NCBI GenBank assembly: GCA_005281725.1
Contig: SSBO01000001.1
Location: forward strand, 3,456,399 to 3,520,398
Direction of reading: 5' to 3'
Source of the DNA: Wuchereria bancrofti
Taxonomy: Eukaryota; Nematoda; Chromadorea; Rhabditida; Onchocercidae
DNA length: 64,000 nucleotides
A model generated the notes under the pieces. The model was not told where the DNA came from, searched no databases, and was given only the letters and a program-made list of their open reading frames with translations. The first letter of the stretch is position 1. Each line of letters begins with the position of its first letter. This document shows positions 1 through 11,717 of the stretch, one piece after another. The translations under genes were made by a program, and so were the position numbers.

Positions 1-2163
1 TTCCGATATTTGCAAAGCAACTTCCGTCTTCCAATTGGTACTTCTAAAACATCAGATGCTTCTTTTCGAGTCTTCCGCTTAGTTTGCTGTTCCCAATATA
101 ACTTTAGAAGTTTATATTTTTTAGTGTAAATACGATGTTTCCTTCGGTGTTTGCTGAGCACGTGATGACCTCGTAAATCCTGATGTGTCTTGTGTGTTGC
201 ACGTAACTGTTGTGTGCTTTGATAAAAATGCTCGGTAGCGGATACGAAAATCTGAGGCATCAAAGAATAGACAACATTCTTATGTCTTAAATCATTGGGT
301 AGTGAAAGCATTGCTGTGTCGCACGTTCTTCCTAGCTTGTTTATCCAGTTATTGCCGACTATATTATTACAAAAATAAGTGGTTGGAAAAACTTTCCCAG
401 CTGATTGAGCGCAGAGATTGCATTTAGTTGCGGTCCGTACCAAAATGCTAATTCGATCGCTTGACTCACTATCTGAAAAATTAAAATTCAAAATATTTGA
501 GCTTGGCAAAACCATTACAGTTTATAGAACAGTATGAACCCGTCAAAGCTTTAAAATTTTCCATTTATGAAATAAGTAGTTAAGGAATTGTGTTTTTTGC
601 CTTCCTGTTTTGAGAAAAAAGCAATAAAAGAAATTTTACCAGAGTCAATAATAAGTAGGCTGTTGCGTGTCGTATTAACAATGTCATGGAGCAGTGTAAA
701 TTCGGCTAAATTCATTTCGTCACATGTTTTATGAATATTTATTACTGTTTGTTCTTGTGACCAAGGTATCAGTTCCACATCTACATCAGTGCGACGTTCT
801 AGCAGGTCTTTCCATTTCTTCATTTTATGCGTCATAATCCGAATTATATGAGTCTCATTCTCTGAATTGTTAAAAGTATTTCCACCTTCTATTATGTATA
901 TGGATTGATTTAGATGTAGACCAAAGGTGGAAATTTAACTGCTCTCTAAATCAGTTTTCCAGGGTGACGTTTATATTTCAAATTAACAAACTAACAGAAA
1001 AAGAGATCTGCGGGTTAATATTCTAAGAAAAATCGAAATCAAGTGATCCTAATCGTTCTGTTAAACGTACGTAGAGCGCTATACGATTTTTTTTTTCATC
1101 AGACTGCCCTATTTTATGAGACTTTGTCTTTTCACTAATCTCATATGTAGCTGGATTGTTGTTAGAAATTTAAAGATTTTACTTTTGGGAGATAATCCAA
1201 ATTGGCTAAGAAATTTGAGAAAAGGCTCGTTATTTGTAGCATACTGCCATAAATATCCAATAGTAATGAGATCGGTATGAGCTGAAAGTTTTAAAATTAT
1301 CTTCAGTGCTTCAGAAATTTAATTTTAGAATTCGAAGTAAAAAATTTTTGCTACGCCAAAAGTGAATTACTGAAGAAAGAAGAAAGAAAACAGTATCAGT
1401 ATGTTTTTCTATTGCATCATTTGCTAAATGCATTCGAATTTGAGGTCCTCCCTATTTTTAAAAGATAAGCAAATGTCATACAATGAAGGTTGGGAAGCAA
1501 CCAAACATAGTCATCATGCCTTAAGTATTTCATGATCTAAAAATTCATAGTCTTCAAAGCCTTATAACAAGTTGTCAATTCATGAAATGTCTTAGTGTTT
1601 CAAAAATTGTCGACACATTTGCATAGAACTCTGATTTATAATTTCATGCTGATATTGTTGTAATATATTTCTCGTAGGGAATAAAAAAGACTGACCGTCC
1701 TTAGTACTAGAGGTTTTAGCTCCACTGATTGATAAGACAACTGGAAAAATAATGTAATAAATCACTTGAACCGGTGTCATCTGTGCCTTACGATGAAGGA
1801 CCTTGGTGGTACTCAAACGTGAAAGCTTCCGTATTGCACCACTCGATATCTGTTTTGAGATTTAAGCTTTTGCTGTTGGATGAAAGTTGGACCGCCTCTT
1901 ATTTTTACAAGTTCTACCCATTTTTTGCTTATGTTTTCTCTGTTACATTTTCGTGTGCACTTCTGTCCTGTTTTCTCTTGAGTTACTAGTAACACATCTG
2001 CTCGTTTTATTTTGTCTGAGAAATATTGAGAAAGCTAGGTTTTTTTTATTTTCATTTCCCCATCGCCTGACTCTAAGGTGCAGCTGTCTTCATTGCTGTG
2101 TTGTTGCCCACTGTTTGATTTGTGTGTCAGTTTACCAGTCAGGAGTTTTCGAAAACTTCGCAT
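1..2163 (-). CDS. Unrecognised multi-exon gene, partial (C-terminus off the left edge)
   Basis: I do not recognise this protein. The reading frame is open from 472 down to the window edge (about 157 codons) behind a TTTTTCAG acceptor; this part is basic, rich in K, R, Q and H. It joins in phase to an exon at 640-861, which has an AATTCAG acceptor and a GTAAAA donor and encodes a segment containing MKKWKDLLERR. A likely first exon starts at 2163 (MRSFRKLLT), 6 nt after a CGACAG acceptor, and splices at about 2136 to an exon from about 2040 to 1812 with several Cys and many Lys. A further coding-looking stretch with an ATTTTTCCAG acceptor lies at about 1600-1745, but its frame is not settled. 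Neighbours: it is antisense to, and apparently inside, the 5' part of the ST13 gene. The 1-861 exons are well supported as coding; the links among the upstream exons are inference. Confidence 0.5.
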
Positions 2164-3130
2164 TTACAACTGTCGAATTAAAATTTGAGAAGACCCTTAA
2201 TTTTTCTAAATTTAAGCATTGATGATATCTGTTGTATTTGATATTTAGTATAGGTTGAATCATCCTTATAAAAAACAACGGTATGGAAGGTCAAGTTTGC
2301 TTTATTAAGGATACCTTCATTTTCTTGTGAAAAATACCAGATGGAAATGTTAAGGTCCAAAAAATTTCCTTCTAGTATTTTTTGGTTTCCTACTAGGTAC
2401 AATCTTCAAGTTCCTATTTATTCCTTCCTGTTTTCCTTTCCACATTTAATGTGATTTCCAGTTTTTTTCTCTTCTTTCAGTTATGGCAAATCTGCATACT
2501 CATTACAATGCATACAAAATAAATTAGGAAGTGTAACAAAGTGGATTAGTATATAGAGTAAGAAAAGATAAGTACACAAAAAGATAAACGTAGTTTCGAG
2601 CATTTGTGGGGATGCAGACAGCTGACATTCGCTTAATTACTCAATGTGATATTATTTCATTCATTTCATTTTTAAACTCTCTTTCTCTCCTCCAGATGCA
2701 TCCATTGCCATTCGAATGAATGTGGAAGTAACAAGCTATATTTTTAAGAGCACTAATGCTTTTCCACGTTTTAGAGTACCAAAGTGTAGTATAAATATAG
2801 ATATTTTGTAACTTGGCTTCTCGAGTCCGTTGGAAGAGTAAAAATCGTGCGTGAAAATCAAATTAGAAAATATTTTCTTTCTTCATCAAATTGTAATGAG
2901 ATCGTTGCTTGTAGGCAAATACTTGTGGTCATTAATCACGAGGAATTTAAACGTTTACTAATTTTACAAAAAAAAAAGAACAGTAACAGATAAAACGAAA
3001 CTTTTGCATGGTGTATAAATTGAAGAACGTGCTGCAAGAACGGTTATAACCTACTTCTTTTGTACCAGTTTCTTGCTTCATGTATCGTTTTTACTTATCA
3101 CTTGTATTTTACCTGATTTCTAAATTTCAG
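2164..3130. other. Non-coding stretch before the ST13 exons
   Basis: AT-rich sequence without a convincing exon on either strand. In particular I found no TPR-domain exon of ST13 here. It is probably the 3' part of a long ST13 intron on the plus strand, overlapping the upstream region of the minus-strand gene. Confidence 0.5.
2170..2172 (-). promoter_or_regulatory. Candidate trans-splice acceptor of the left-edge gene
   Basis: A CAG (TTCGACAG) lies 6 nt before the proposed ATG at 2163 and has no matching upstream donor that I can see. That is the pattern of a nematode spliced-leader acceptor. It is what made me choose this start. Confidence 0.3.
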
Positions 3131-3943
3131 GCTAAGAAAATCCTTGAACATAATCGTAATAAAGAGAGGCGCAAAGAAGAAAGGGAGTTGAAAACGCGTC
3201 AGGAGCGGATTAGACAAGCACAAGAAGCACGAAAGCGAGACGAACAGGAAAAAAAGGTTTATTTCAGAACAAACTGTAACTGCTAGTAAAAAGTTATGTC
3301 AAAAATAATAAGGCTTGCGCAATTTTCGTCTTGAATTCAGAGACACATTCGAAATGAAGCATTATTTACAGCATGCTGATAGTGCAGAAGGCTTTGGTGG
3401 TTTTGGTATGCCAAATATGCCAAAAGGGTTCGAAAAAATCTTTCAAGACTCGGAGGTTATGAGTCTGTTGCAAGATGAAGACGTCCTTAAAGCCTACATG
3501 GACGTCATCAATAATCCAGCTAACATCGCAAAACATATGTCAAATCCGAAAGTTATGAAACTGTTCAGCAGAATTGGTAATGCCACTGGCGGCTTTGGCA
3601 TGGGCATTCCAGAGGTTATACAGTTTTACTTTTTATGAATACTTCATTTTAATAGTTTAATCATTACAAAGGCGAGGCTATAATAGGTGATGGGAAAAGC
3701 TGAAGTTTTTAGCAAGCCAAAACAGTATGGTAGAGATTGAGATAGTCCTTGGTGAACCATGTAAGCTGTTTACAACATGAGATTGTTGTACAGGTTGGAA
3801 TTTGAAATGGAAAGCATTAAATGTTTACATTGTTTTAAACATTTACTTGTTTCGAACTTTAGATGAAAGAAACAGCAACAAATGGTGGGACCACGACGAA
3901 CATGGCACCACCGAACAAGGCCCCTGAACCGGATCTTGATTGA
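3131..3943 (+). CDS. ST13/Hip (Hsc70-interacting protein), last three exons only
   Basis: Exons at 3131-3256, 3372-3614 and 3863-3943, all in phase 0, with AG acceptors and GT donors. The first encodes the charged helix that follows the TPR domain in Hip (AKKILEHNRNKERRKEEREL and on). The second encodes a short Gly/Phe/Met stretch (EGFGGFGMPNMP) and the C-terminal DP/STI1-like domain, with DSEVMSLLQDEDVLKAYMDV and NPANIAKHMSNPKVM. The third gives a Thr/Pro-rich tail ending in PDLD. Hip binds the ATPase domain of Hsc70 and slows ADP release in the cytosol. The N-terminal oligomerisation and TPR regions are absent from the 3.1 kb upstream, so they lie beyond the window in a long-intron gene, or this is a truncated copy. 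Confidence 0.85.
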
Positions 3944-4411
3944 ACCTATCCCAACTTTATGAACTCTGGATTCTGTAGAAATGATTTGTCAACATAGTTA
4001 TGTTTTTTACTCCTCTCTCCATTTTATGTTACACTTCTTTGTAAAAATGATAAAATGTGATGAAAATGATAGAAATATCACTGGATACATACTTTCTAAC
4101 TTTTTAAACTGTTCATTGTGAGAGAGAATGTTCTGGAAGAAAAAATCAGAATCACAAAACCACTATCTTTTATTCAATTGCTAATTAATAGCACAAGGGA
4201 TTTGGTATACAGTATTGCAATTTCGATAGGTAGGAAGTGTAACATCGCGGGGACTCGTGTTCAAAAGTGATAAAACTAGCATGTACATAATGGGATATGA
4301 AATCGGTATCAGTTAATAGTTCTTGAAAAAGGATTTCATTTTATAAATACTGCCTGCACTCATTCATCTTGAGATCATAAATTAGGCGGGAGCTCTGCAC
4401 ATCAAGATATG

Positions 4412-7400
4412 TTATTCTTGTGACTCTTGACGGCGATGTAATTTTCTTTTGTACTGAAATTAGTGTTTTGGAGTGAGTAAGCAGCTGATGAGTTATATGT
4501 TCTGTCAGCATTCATGAAGCAGAACTTACCTTTTTTATTACCATTCTAGGTTCCAAACACTTACTTTTCTTTTCTCGCTACTTTCCCTTTCTCTTTCTCG
4601 CTTTTCCCTCGAATGTTTATGATGCTTTTTCCCTGAAATACCCGAAAACACAAATTTTTGTGACTCTGGTAAACATCTTTCAATATAGGATTATAGAAAC
4701 AGTCCAAACTCCGGAGTGGTTAAAGATGACTTTATATGTTCTGTCCGCATTCATGAAACAGAACTTACCTTTTATATCTGAGTGGGCAATGTCAGCTCTT
4801 AAATCAATCGCTGATAAAGACGTAGGAGGTGGAGGTGCAGGTCCGAACTCTTCATTATCATCATCCCTGTCAAACGACAAATCCATATCCATTACTGTGA
4901 GTACTTTTGCTGATATCACAGATTTTTTATCCTCTTCAGTCTTATCATTATCAAGGTCTTCAGATGTTGGTGAAACTATTACAGCCTTCTCACCACTTTG
5001 TAAATCCTCATCCATATCACTGCTAGATTCATCACTGTCACCAAATACAGCTTTCAGAAATTCTTCTGATGGCTTCTGATCCGAACTGGTTTTGTCTTCA
5101 TGAACTACTGTTTCCGGAATCTTCAATAAAAGGTTACGAACTCAAACTGCGAACTGATTTCCTTGTGAATCATATTGCTTTGCGACCCTTTTCATTTAGA
5201 ACATTCTCATCACATTTTCTTTCACGAATAAGAGAGGTGATATTTTATCTCATTACTATATAAACCAATTTTTATGACACTGTGACGTAATTTAATTTTA
5301 GACGTTTGATCCCGATATAGCTTTGGTATTGTTTTATAAAAAAGTTTTGGAAAGGCATACAGGACTCAAAAAAGTGACTGAAAAAAAAAATGAAAACTGA
5401 ACTGTAGTGTCGCAATACCCAAAATTTAACTTTATGTAACTAGAATAATTGCTAGGACCTGTCTTCGGATATATAAATTTGTATAGATAATTAGATAAGA
5501 TTCAATGAACACTGCGACCTGATTGTCTACTAAATAGAAAGAAATCTGAAGCGATGCAAGCATTTTCTCTGTGTTTATAAAATGAAAAAATACCTCTTTT
5601 TCTTCCGTATAGATGTTTCCTATGCCTGAATGACACTTCAGCTCCTGTGCAGTTGAGTCAAATGATAGTATATGAGCACCGAGATTTGCTAGTGTTTCAG
5701 TCTTTCTTGTTTTCTGAAAAAAATATCAAGTCAAGAGCAAACAAATATCTAATACAATTTTCTAAAAGTCCTAATAAGGATCAAACCTGCAACCGAGGAA
5801 CACCGAGGAGATTAGACGAAGAATATGGATCCGGAACGTTGAATCGTTTTGCCAGCTGTTTAGCAGGATGCCATTCATGAACCAAACGAGTCTTCACACC
5901 AAACATTTTCATCTTTACAGCTGCCAATCGTTCGTCATTTTCTATTTCCTTCATCTTAACGAATATATGTATTGAAAATATAAATTAGTTCACCCATTAC
6001 AGTTCTGTTAAATAACATAAATGAAGAAATAATACTACTAAAAAGGAAGAGTTAAATAAAATATTAAAAAACAGAAGATGCTATATTTGTAACTCTCACC
6101 TTGCCAGAATAAGAGCTTGAACTAGGAATAAACTTCGACTTTAAAACATCGGCTAGGGGAGCCGCTACATCTGGGCGTGCTAGTGGTTTTTGCTGTCCAT
6201 CAATTTCCGATATACGTGATTGCAGTTCAGGAGAAAGCATATTTTGAAAATCACGTAGCTCCTGCTCCCATTCCAATCTTGTCACATCAGGCGGTTGGGG
6301 ATAGTGCAATCCTGTTAGAAAAATTGATAGTTCGATCAAAGACACCAGTTTAGAAGCCAATTATTTACTGATTAATTTTCATAACATTTCTCTAACTCCA
6401 TTAGCATAAAAAGAATTCGGATTTGGTAGGTAAACTGCCTTACTGCAATGCGAAATTTTGATCACCACTACAAACTAAGTTCTACCCAATACGGGTACGA
6501 GAAATTTAATAAGAACTAGCTCCTCATGATAATCTTTAAATCAATAAAGAATTATGTATTTGAAATTTACAAACCTCGCTTCAAATGATTCATATACTGT
6601 TTAAATCGTGCTTGTTTTATGGGCTCTTCTTCAAATGCATTTTGTATTACATCTTCATTTTGAGAAACACTTAATCTTTTTCGATCTTCATCACGTACCA
6701 ATTCAAAAACTGATTTCAAATCAATCTATGGAAACAAAATTATTCAAAATGAATATCGGAAAAAATCAAGCTCTTAATAGCGAAAAAAAAAAAACCTCTC
6801 CCAAAAATTTTGCACGCTGCAGATGATTCATTCTTTCACTGAACTGTTTAATATTTAGCGGCATTTGAGAAATATCTGGGTGGATGGGAGTATGTCGCGG
6901 AAGAAAATTCGATGGAATTCGCGGTGGTTCGAAAAACTGTCTTACAACTTGGCGTTTGGATGCCATTACAAAACTTGTGTCACCTGCAATAATTTCACTG
7001 AAAAACTGGAAACCTATTGTCGACTTCTGAACTTGTCCTTATTAACTGTAGTGCCAGTTTCACTTGTGGGCAATAATATTCTGTTTGAAACAAAAACAGC
7101 AGGATCATAAAAAGAATTACTTGCACTGCATGATGCACTGGGTGCCATCCCACTACTATCAATCGCAAAATCATACTGGGAAAGATCATAATTCGTGTAT
7201 ATGTTCGCATCGTCATTTTCAAAAGCACCAACACCAAATGCCTTGAAATATATATAAATAAGTTAACGAAAGCATGCAGTAGTTACGTTCGTTCGAAAGT
7301 ATTACAGATTTCTTGGCTATAGTATTAGAAACAGCAAGAAAGCTTCGAAGCCTCTTAACTCTTTTTAGAAGATGAATTATTGCAACATAAGCCAAAGATC

Positions 7401-9074
7401 ATCCAAACCCTGGAAGGAAGAGCTTGCAATAAAACGATACAGAATTATGTTCTGATCAATCAAAATGAAGAAATCTCGTATCTGTAAATATACATGAAAC
7501 ATACTTGTCCCGAAATACCTTTCCCTTTTTTCTCTATTTTTAGTGCAGCCTCTAGGATGCCGTATTTTTCAGATAGCACAGAAGTATGTCGCATTCCGCG
7601 ATATCCCAAACCATGAACACCTTCAGAAGACTTCAGAATAGCTGGATCAAAATCGCTTGGTGCAAATAAAAAATTTGGTGCCATTTCATTCGCTTCTCTT
7701 ACTGCTTCTTCATTGTAAAACCCTTTTTTACCATGAATTCTATCATCGTTCACTGGAATAAAAACAGAATAAACGAAATGGAGAAGAAAAGCATGAAAGA
7801 GTGCAGAGTATACATATATATCGATTATGTTCCACAATATCCCACTTATTAAAAGTGTACACCATTATTAACAGTGAGTACTCCCTTTATTAAGAAAATT
7901 TATGGTGTACACAGCATGGAGAACTATAATATAAGTACCATAAACAAAATGAAGATTTTACATACACTTCTGTTTCTCCAAGACCTTTCGTGACATTTTC
8001 GATCCAATTCCATGCCCTTCTCTCCATCCCATCTTTTTCAGCAGTTGTGTGCCCATTGAGTCCCTGTAAAATGGTGATAGCTGAATGTATCTGCATAGAG
8101 TTGAACTTTTGAACATAAGAACATTTCGAAGTAAGAAGGCACTGATTTCCTACTTAGTTGGTTTAATAATTTTTTGAAGATGAACTGAGAGTGATGATTC
8201 GAGTGAAGACTGCATATTTCGTTCCCACGCTAACAACTGTCTATCATTATTATTTCCACCAACATTCGCCGAAGTTTTTATTCGTCTGCTTGCTATTCCA
8301 AATTCGCTCAAGTCCTAAAAATTATCAATCTTCAGTATTGGTTAATAATAACAGATATTGCTCAGCTTACCCGTTAACAGTAGACCTATATATTGTCTCA
8401 CAAACATTTAACTTTGTCCATAAGATGAGAGTAGCTAATGAAGTTGCCTCAGGATCCTATGACACAATATAACATAATTCGGACCTCTTCATCCATGAAA
8501 TCCTCTGGTTTATAATCAATTCTTTCGCCCCTTTCATCGCGAGTTGATCTGAACTTTTTTGGTATCCAACCTTAAATATTTTTATATATTATTAAATAAA
8601 GGAAATATAAGAATTACTCCTAAACAATTATGGACAAAAGATCACTACCTTCCTTAGAACCAACAGTATTAAAATACCCAGCAGAAAAGCCACCAGTAAA
8701 TGCTCCATGGAAACGTTTTCGTCCCTTTTCATCTTTTACCACTTGCTCCTCAATTGCAAGAGGTCTTATAGTATTCACACTACCTGAAATGACCGAAACT
8801 TCCATACCAATATCACACGAAAAACTTTGTTTAAAAGCACATGAAAGGATAATAATCCGAAATTAAAAAAAAAAAATTTGTAAATAAACTCCGAAACTAG
8901 ATTATATCAAAAGTTAACATCAAGCGAGTAAGAAATCACTTCAAAGTTACAGGCTTGCAATTTTCTAATCAAGTAGACCTAGCTCACAAGAGAATCAAAT
9001 GTTCTAAAAACAAACGAACTTGTCCCATTGCTAAGTTCCTCCAACTCCGTACCATATATCACCCAATTTGTCAT
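4412..9074 (-). CDS. GPATCH1-like G-patch spliceosomal protein
   Basis: GPATCH1 is a nuclear G-patch protein of late spliceosomes. Start at 9074 ([17 protein letters not shown]); exons then at 9020-9074, 8649-8783 ([20 protein letters not shown], the family hallmark), 8485-8570 (ending EDFMDEE) and about 8331 onward (DLSEFGIA). The G-patch exon at about 8063-7976 reads [18 protein letters not shown]. Later exons at about 7752-7488, 7240-7000, 6963-6796, 6720-6571, 6312-6100, 5953-5786 (KMKMFG and [18 protein letters not shown]), 5716-5614 and 5150-4750 (acidic, then [10 protein letters not shown]), plus a Lys/Arg-rich exon at 4631-4560 and a last exon at 4453-4412. Frames near 7030-7100 and 5150-5240 do not join cleanly, so introns there are not resolved. 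It is the third gene of a same-strand trio. Confidence 0.85.
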
Positions 9075-9083
9075 CGTGCCTTT

Positions 9084-9086
9084 CTG
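9084..9086 (-). promoter_or_regulatory. Candidate trans-splice acceptor of GPATCH1
   Basis: The minus strand reads GGCTAACAG, then 9 nt, then the GPATCH1 ATG at 9074. An AATAAA lies about 40 nt upstream at 9126-9131. No donor pairs with this acceptor inside a coding exon. This is the expected layout for a downstream gene in a nematode operon. Confidence 0.5.
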
Positions 9087-9125
9087 TTAGCCAATGAAAC
9101 AAAAATAATGAGTCAATAAAGAGGC

Positions 9126-9131
9126 TTTATT
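9126..9131 (-). terminator. AATAAA, probable poly(A) signal of Y14
   Basis: AATAAA on the minus strand about 510 nt after the Y14 stop codon and about 40 nt before the GPATCH1 acceptor. If it is used, the Y14 3' UTR fills almost the whole gap between the two genes. Confidence 0.45.
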
Positions 9132-9640
9132 CACTTCCCAATCCGAGTTCTGTAATCCTTGCTGGATTCGTAGTTCAAGAAGGAAGTGCGTAAACTACAA
9201 CGACGATCTTCAGCAATAAGATTTCTCCGATCGCGAATCACAAATTTTCCTACGGTAATAGATGATTTAACTGATTACTACGCATTAAACCACTCTAATG
9301 CAGGCATAGTTTATCAAGGGCATTAATGAGTGCTGTAGTTTCAAATCCAAACATATTGTGAATGAGTTTTATACAACAACAAACAATTTCGCATAGAAAA
9401 AAAAAACTTATATCGACTTCACATTATTAGCAGTAACGAAATTAAGATATCCATCCAGTAGATCTGAATTCCAATAAAACACAAAAAATTTAACCTTAAA
9501 AAAAATACGAAACAATTTTAGAAAGAAAAAAATGTAAAATCCAGCAAGATCAACAATAATTCAATGAGAAGTTTGACGTTCAATGAGGAGTTGTACCGAA
9601 ATGAAATTGCGGGTTCACTCTAAATGGAACTGAGATTAAT

Positions 9641-11277
9641 TCATCGTCGCCTCTTCTTCTGCGCACTGCCCCGAACAAAACACCAACTAACGTTTATTGT
9701 TTGTCCAAGCAACTCTGTGCCATTTAAACCTTCGATTGCAGAAAGAGCTTCTTTCTGCGTTTCATATTCCACCAATGCGTACCCCTGAACAAGAAACAAA
9801 ATAAATCCAATCTCAATAAAAAAGTGAAAAATTCAGAAATACTACACCGATCACTATCATGAAAAAATTTCCAATAAATATTCTAGAAATCCATCATTTA
9901 GCTTTGATATTACTAGAATACGCTCCAAACAAGTGATAAGAAATTCATTTATTTGCAAAATCTGGCTTTACTACCAGTTAATATTCAGTAAACCCAGCCT
10001 ACAGACTAATGAAGAACTTCACATCAACACTAATGAATTCTTTCCAATTTTTGAAAAAAAGTGACAAAAACAACAGAAAATAACCTTTAGGAAGCCCGTT
10101 CTGCGATCAATATTCAAATTCATATTTTTAATTTCACCATATTCGCTGAATCGTTCATATACGTCATCCTCATGGGCTTCTTCATGAACATTTGTCACAA
10201 ATACTATCCAGCCTTCCACTGATCTAAACACAGCATGGAAATAATAGACTGTTTTTGTTTTTTTTTTTAGAAAAACAAGATGCAAATGCAAAACAGTTTA
10301 TACGTAAACAGAAAAAAAAGCAGTACTATCAAATCTTACTAAGTGAAACAAGAAATATGATAAATAGGTATTCCCAAACCTCTGAGGGGCATTTGGATTG
10401 TTTGCACCTCCTGCACTCTCCAGACCTTCATACTCCGTAACATCAGCATGTGTTTCACCACCGAAACCACGTCCCTTCTTCTTTGTCACTCGACTTTTTA
10501 AATCGTCAACTATAATATCTCAATCATATATGTAGACATTTTTGAGTACATTTCATATATCTAGATAACAAATCAGGAACCTGAAGTCACCAAAATATCT
10601 GCAAATCATAGAAGGTAGCACACATCGAGCACATACAAATACAGTCACAAATAGAAATAAAGCTGGAAAACTAAATTAAACCATTTTCTAAAAAGCATTA
10701 CAAAAAATATCCGAGCAAACCTTACTGCACATTACGTGCTAATGCTTATTTGAATATTCCAGAATAAAAAAAAAAAGAATTTCCTAACATGACGACATCG
10801 TATATGCAACATAAAACATTGGTTATTTACTAAGAAGTTATTTAAAAAAATCTCTCGTCAAATTCTTGTAGGAAAATATGCTATATTAGAGGCACTCGAT
10901 CACATCAAAATCCAGCTTAATTAATTGGCAGTATATTGCTACAGCTGCTTTTAGAAATCAAGCGAATTCTTCATTCCAATGTCCATTTTGGCAATATTTG
11001 AAATATGAGACCAGAGATTTCAAAATCCACAAACCATGATTCGAAAAGTCTGCTGCTGTCGTACTAATTTGACCAATTAACGGTTCAAAATAATTAGCGG
11101 AACAAAGGAACTTCACAGGATCACACTCGCAACTATACATAAAGCTCGTAAATAAGTCCAGAAATACACAACGGAATTTGTAAAAACAAACACTAAATTT
11201 CTAAACTAACTTTGGTCTGTATGTTCAAGCTCCATGTCGTCATCAACCTCAATACTATCTCCTGTCACAGCAGCCAT
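9641..11277 (-). CDS. rnp-4: Y14/RBM8A, exon-junction complex RNA-binding protein
   Basis: Four exons: 11211-11277 (acidic N-terminus, [20 protein letters not shown]), about 10514-10381 (Lys-rich [10 protein letters not shown]), about 10225-10085 and 9784-9641. Together they encode about 160 residues, slightly short of the human protein. The RRM is clear: [20 protein letters not shown] carries the RNP2 strand, [20 protein letters not shown] the start of RNP1, and [21 protein letters not shown] and NVSWCFVRG complete it. The tail is short and basic (KKRRR) and lacks the long RS tail of the human protein. Y14 pairs with Mago in the exon-junction complex deposited on spliced mRNA. The symbol is that of the C. 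elegans orthologue. It lies 441 nt after SNF5 and 567 nt before GPATCH1. Confidence 0.95.
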
Positions 11278-11286
11278 TTCAAAAAT

Positions 11287-11289
11287 CTG
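11287..11289 (-). promoter_or_regulatory. Candidate trans-splice acceptor of Y14
   Basis: A TTTTTGCAG acceptor lies 9 nt before the Y14 ATG. It follows an AATAAA at 11336-11341 by about 47 nt, the same spacing as at the Y14-GPATCH1 junction. Confidence 0.5.
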
Positions 11290-11335
11290 CAAAAATAAAG
11301 AGAGTAAAATAATTCCCTACCAAGATTTGAAGTTT

Positions 11336-11341
11336 TTTATT
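11336..11341 (-). terminator. AATAAA, probable poly(A) signal of SNF5
   Basis: Minus-strand AATAAA about 380 nt after the SNF5 stop codon and just upstream of the Y14 acceptor. Such hexamers are common in AT-rich DNA, so position rather than sequence is the argument. Confidence 0.4.
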
Positions 11342-11717
11342 TTCCGCCAATATTATGTGATTTTCATAGCTAAATATGAATATGACTGGAAACATACTAT
11401 ACAACATAATTCAATGAAAAAATAAATTTACTGCTCGTAATAAAATACACTTGATTCGTTGTTTTTAATACAACATGAACAAACAATAATTCAAAATATA
11501 ACTGAAATCACGCAAATGTTATTAGTGTCATTCTCGACATTATCAAGATAACGCATAAAAAACTATATTGGGTCAAAATACTTGACCTAACTTCATCCGG
11601 AAAGTTTCCGCCACAAAATATTCACCTTTCCATCATCATTCAAATATCATTAATAGAATACAATTTCATGAAGACATCAAAAGGATTCCAATTCGCTAAA
11701 AAAATGACTAATGGAAA

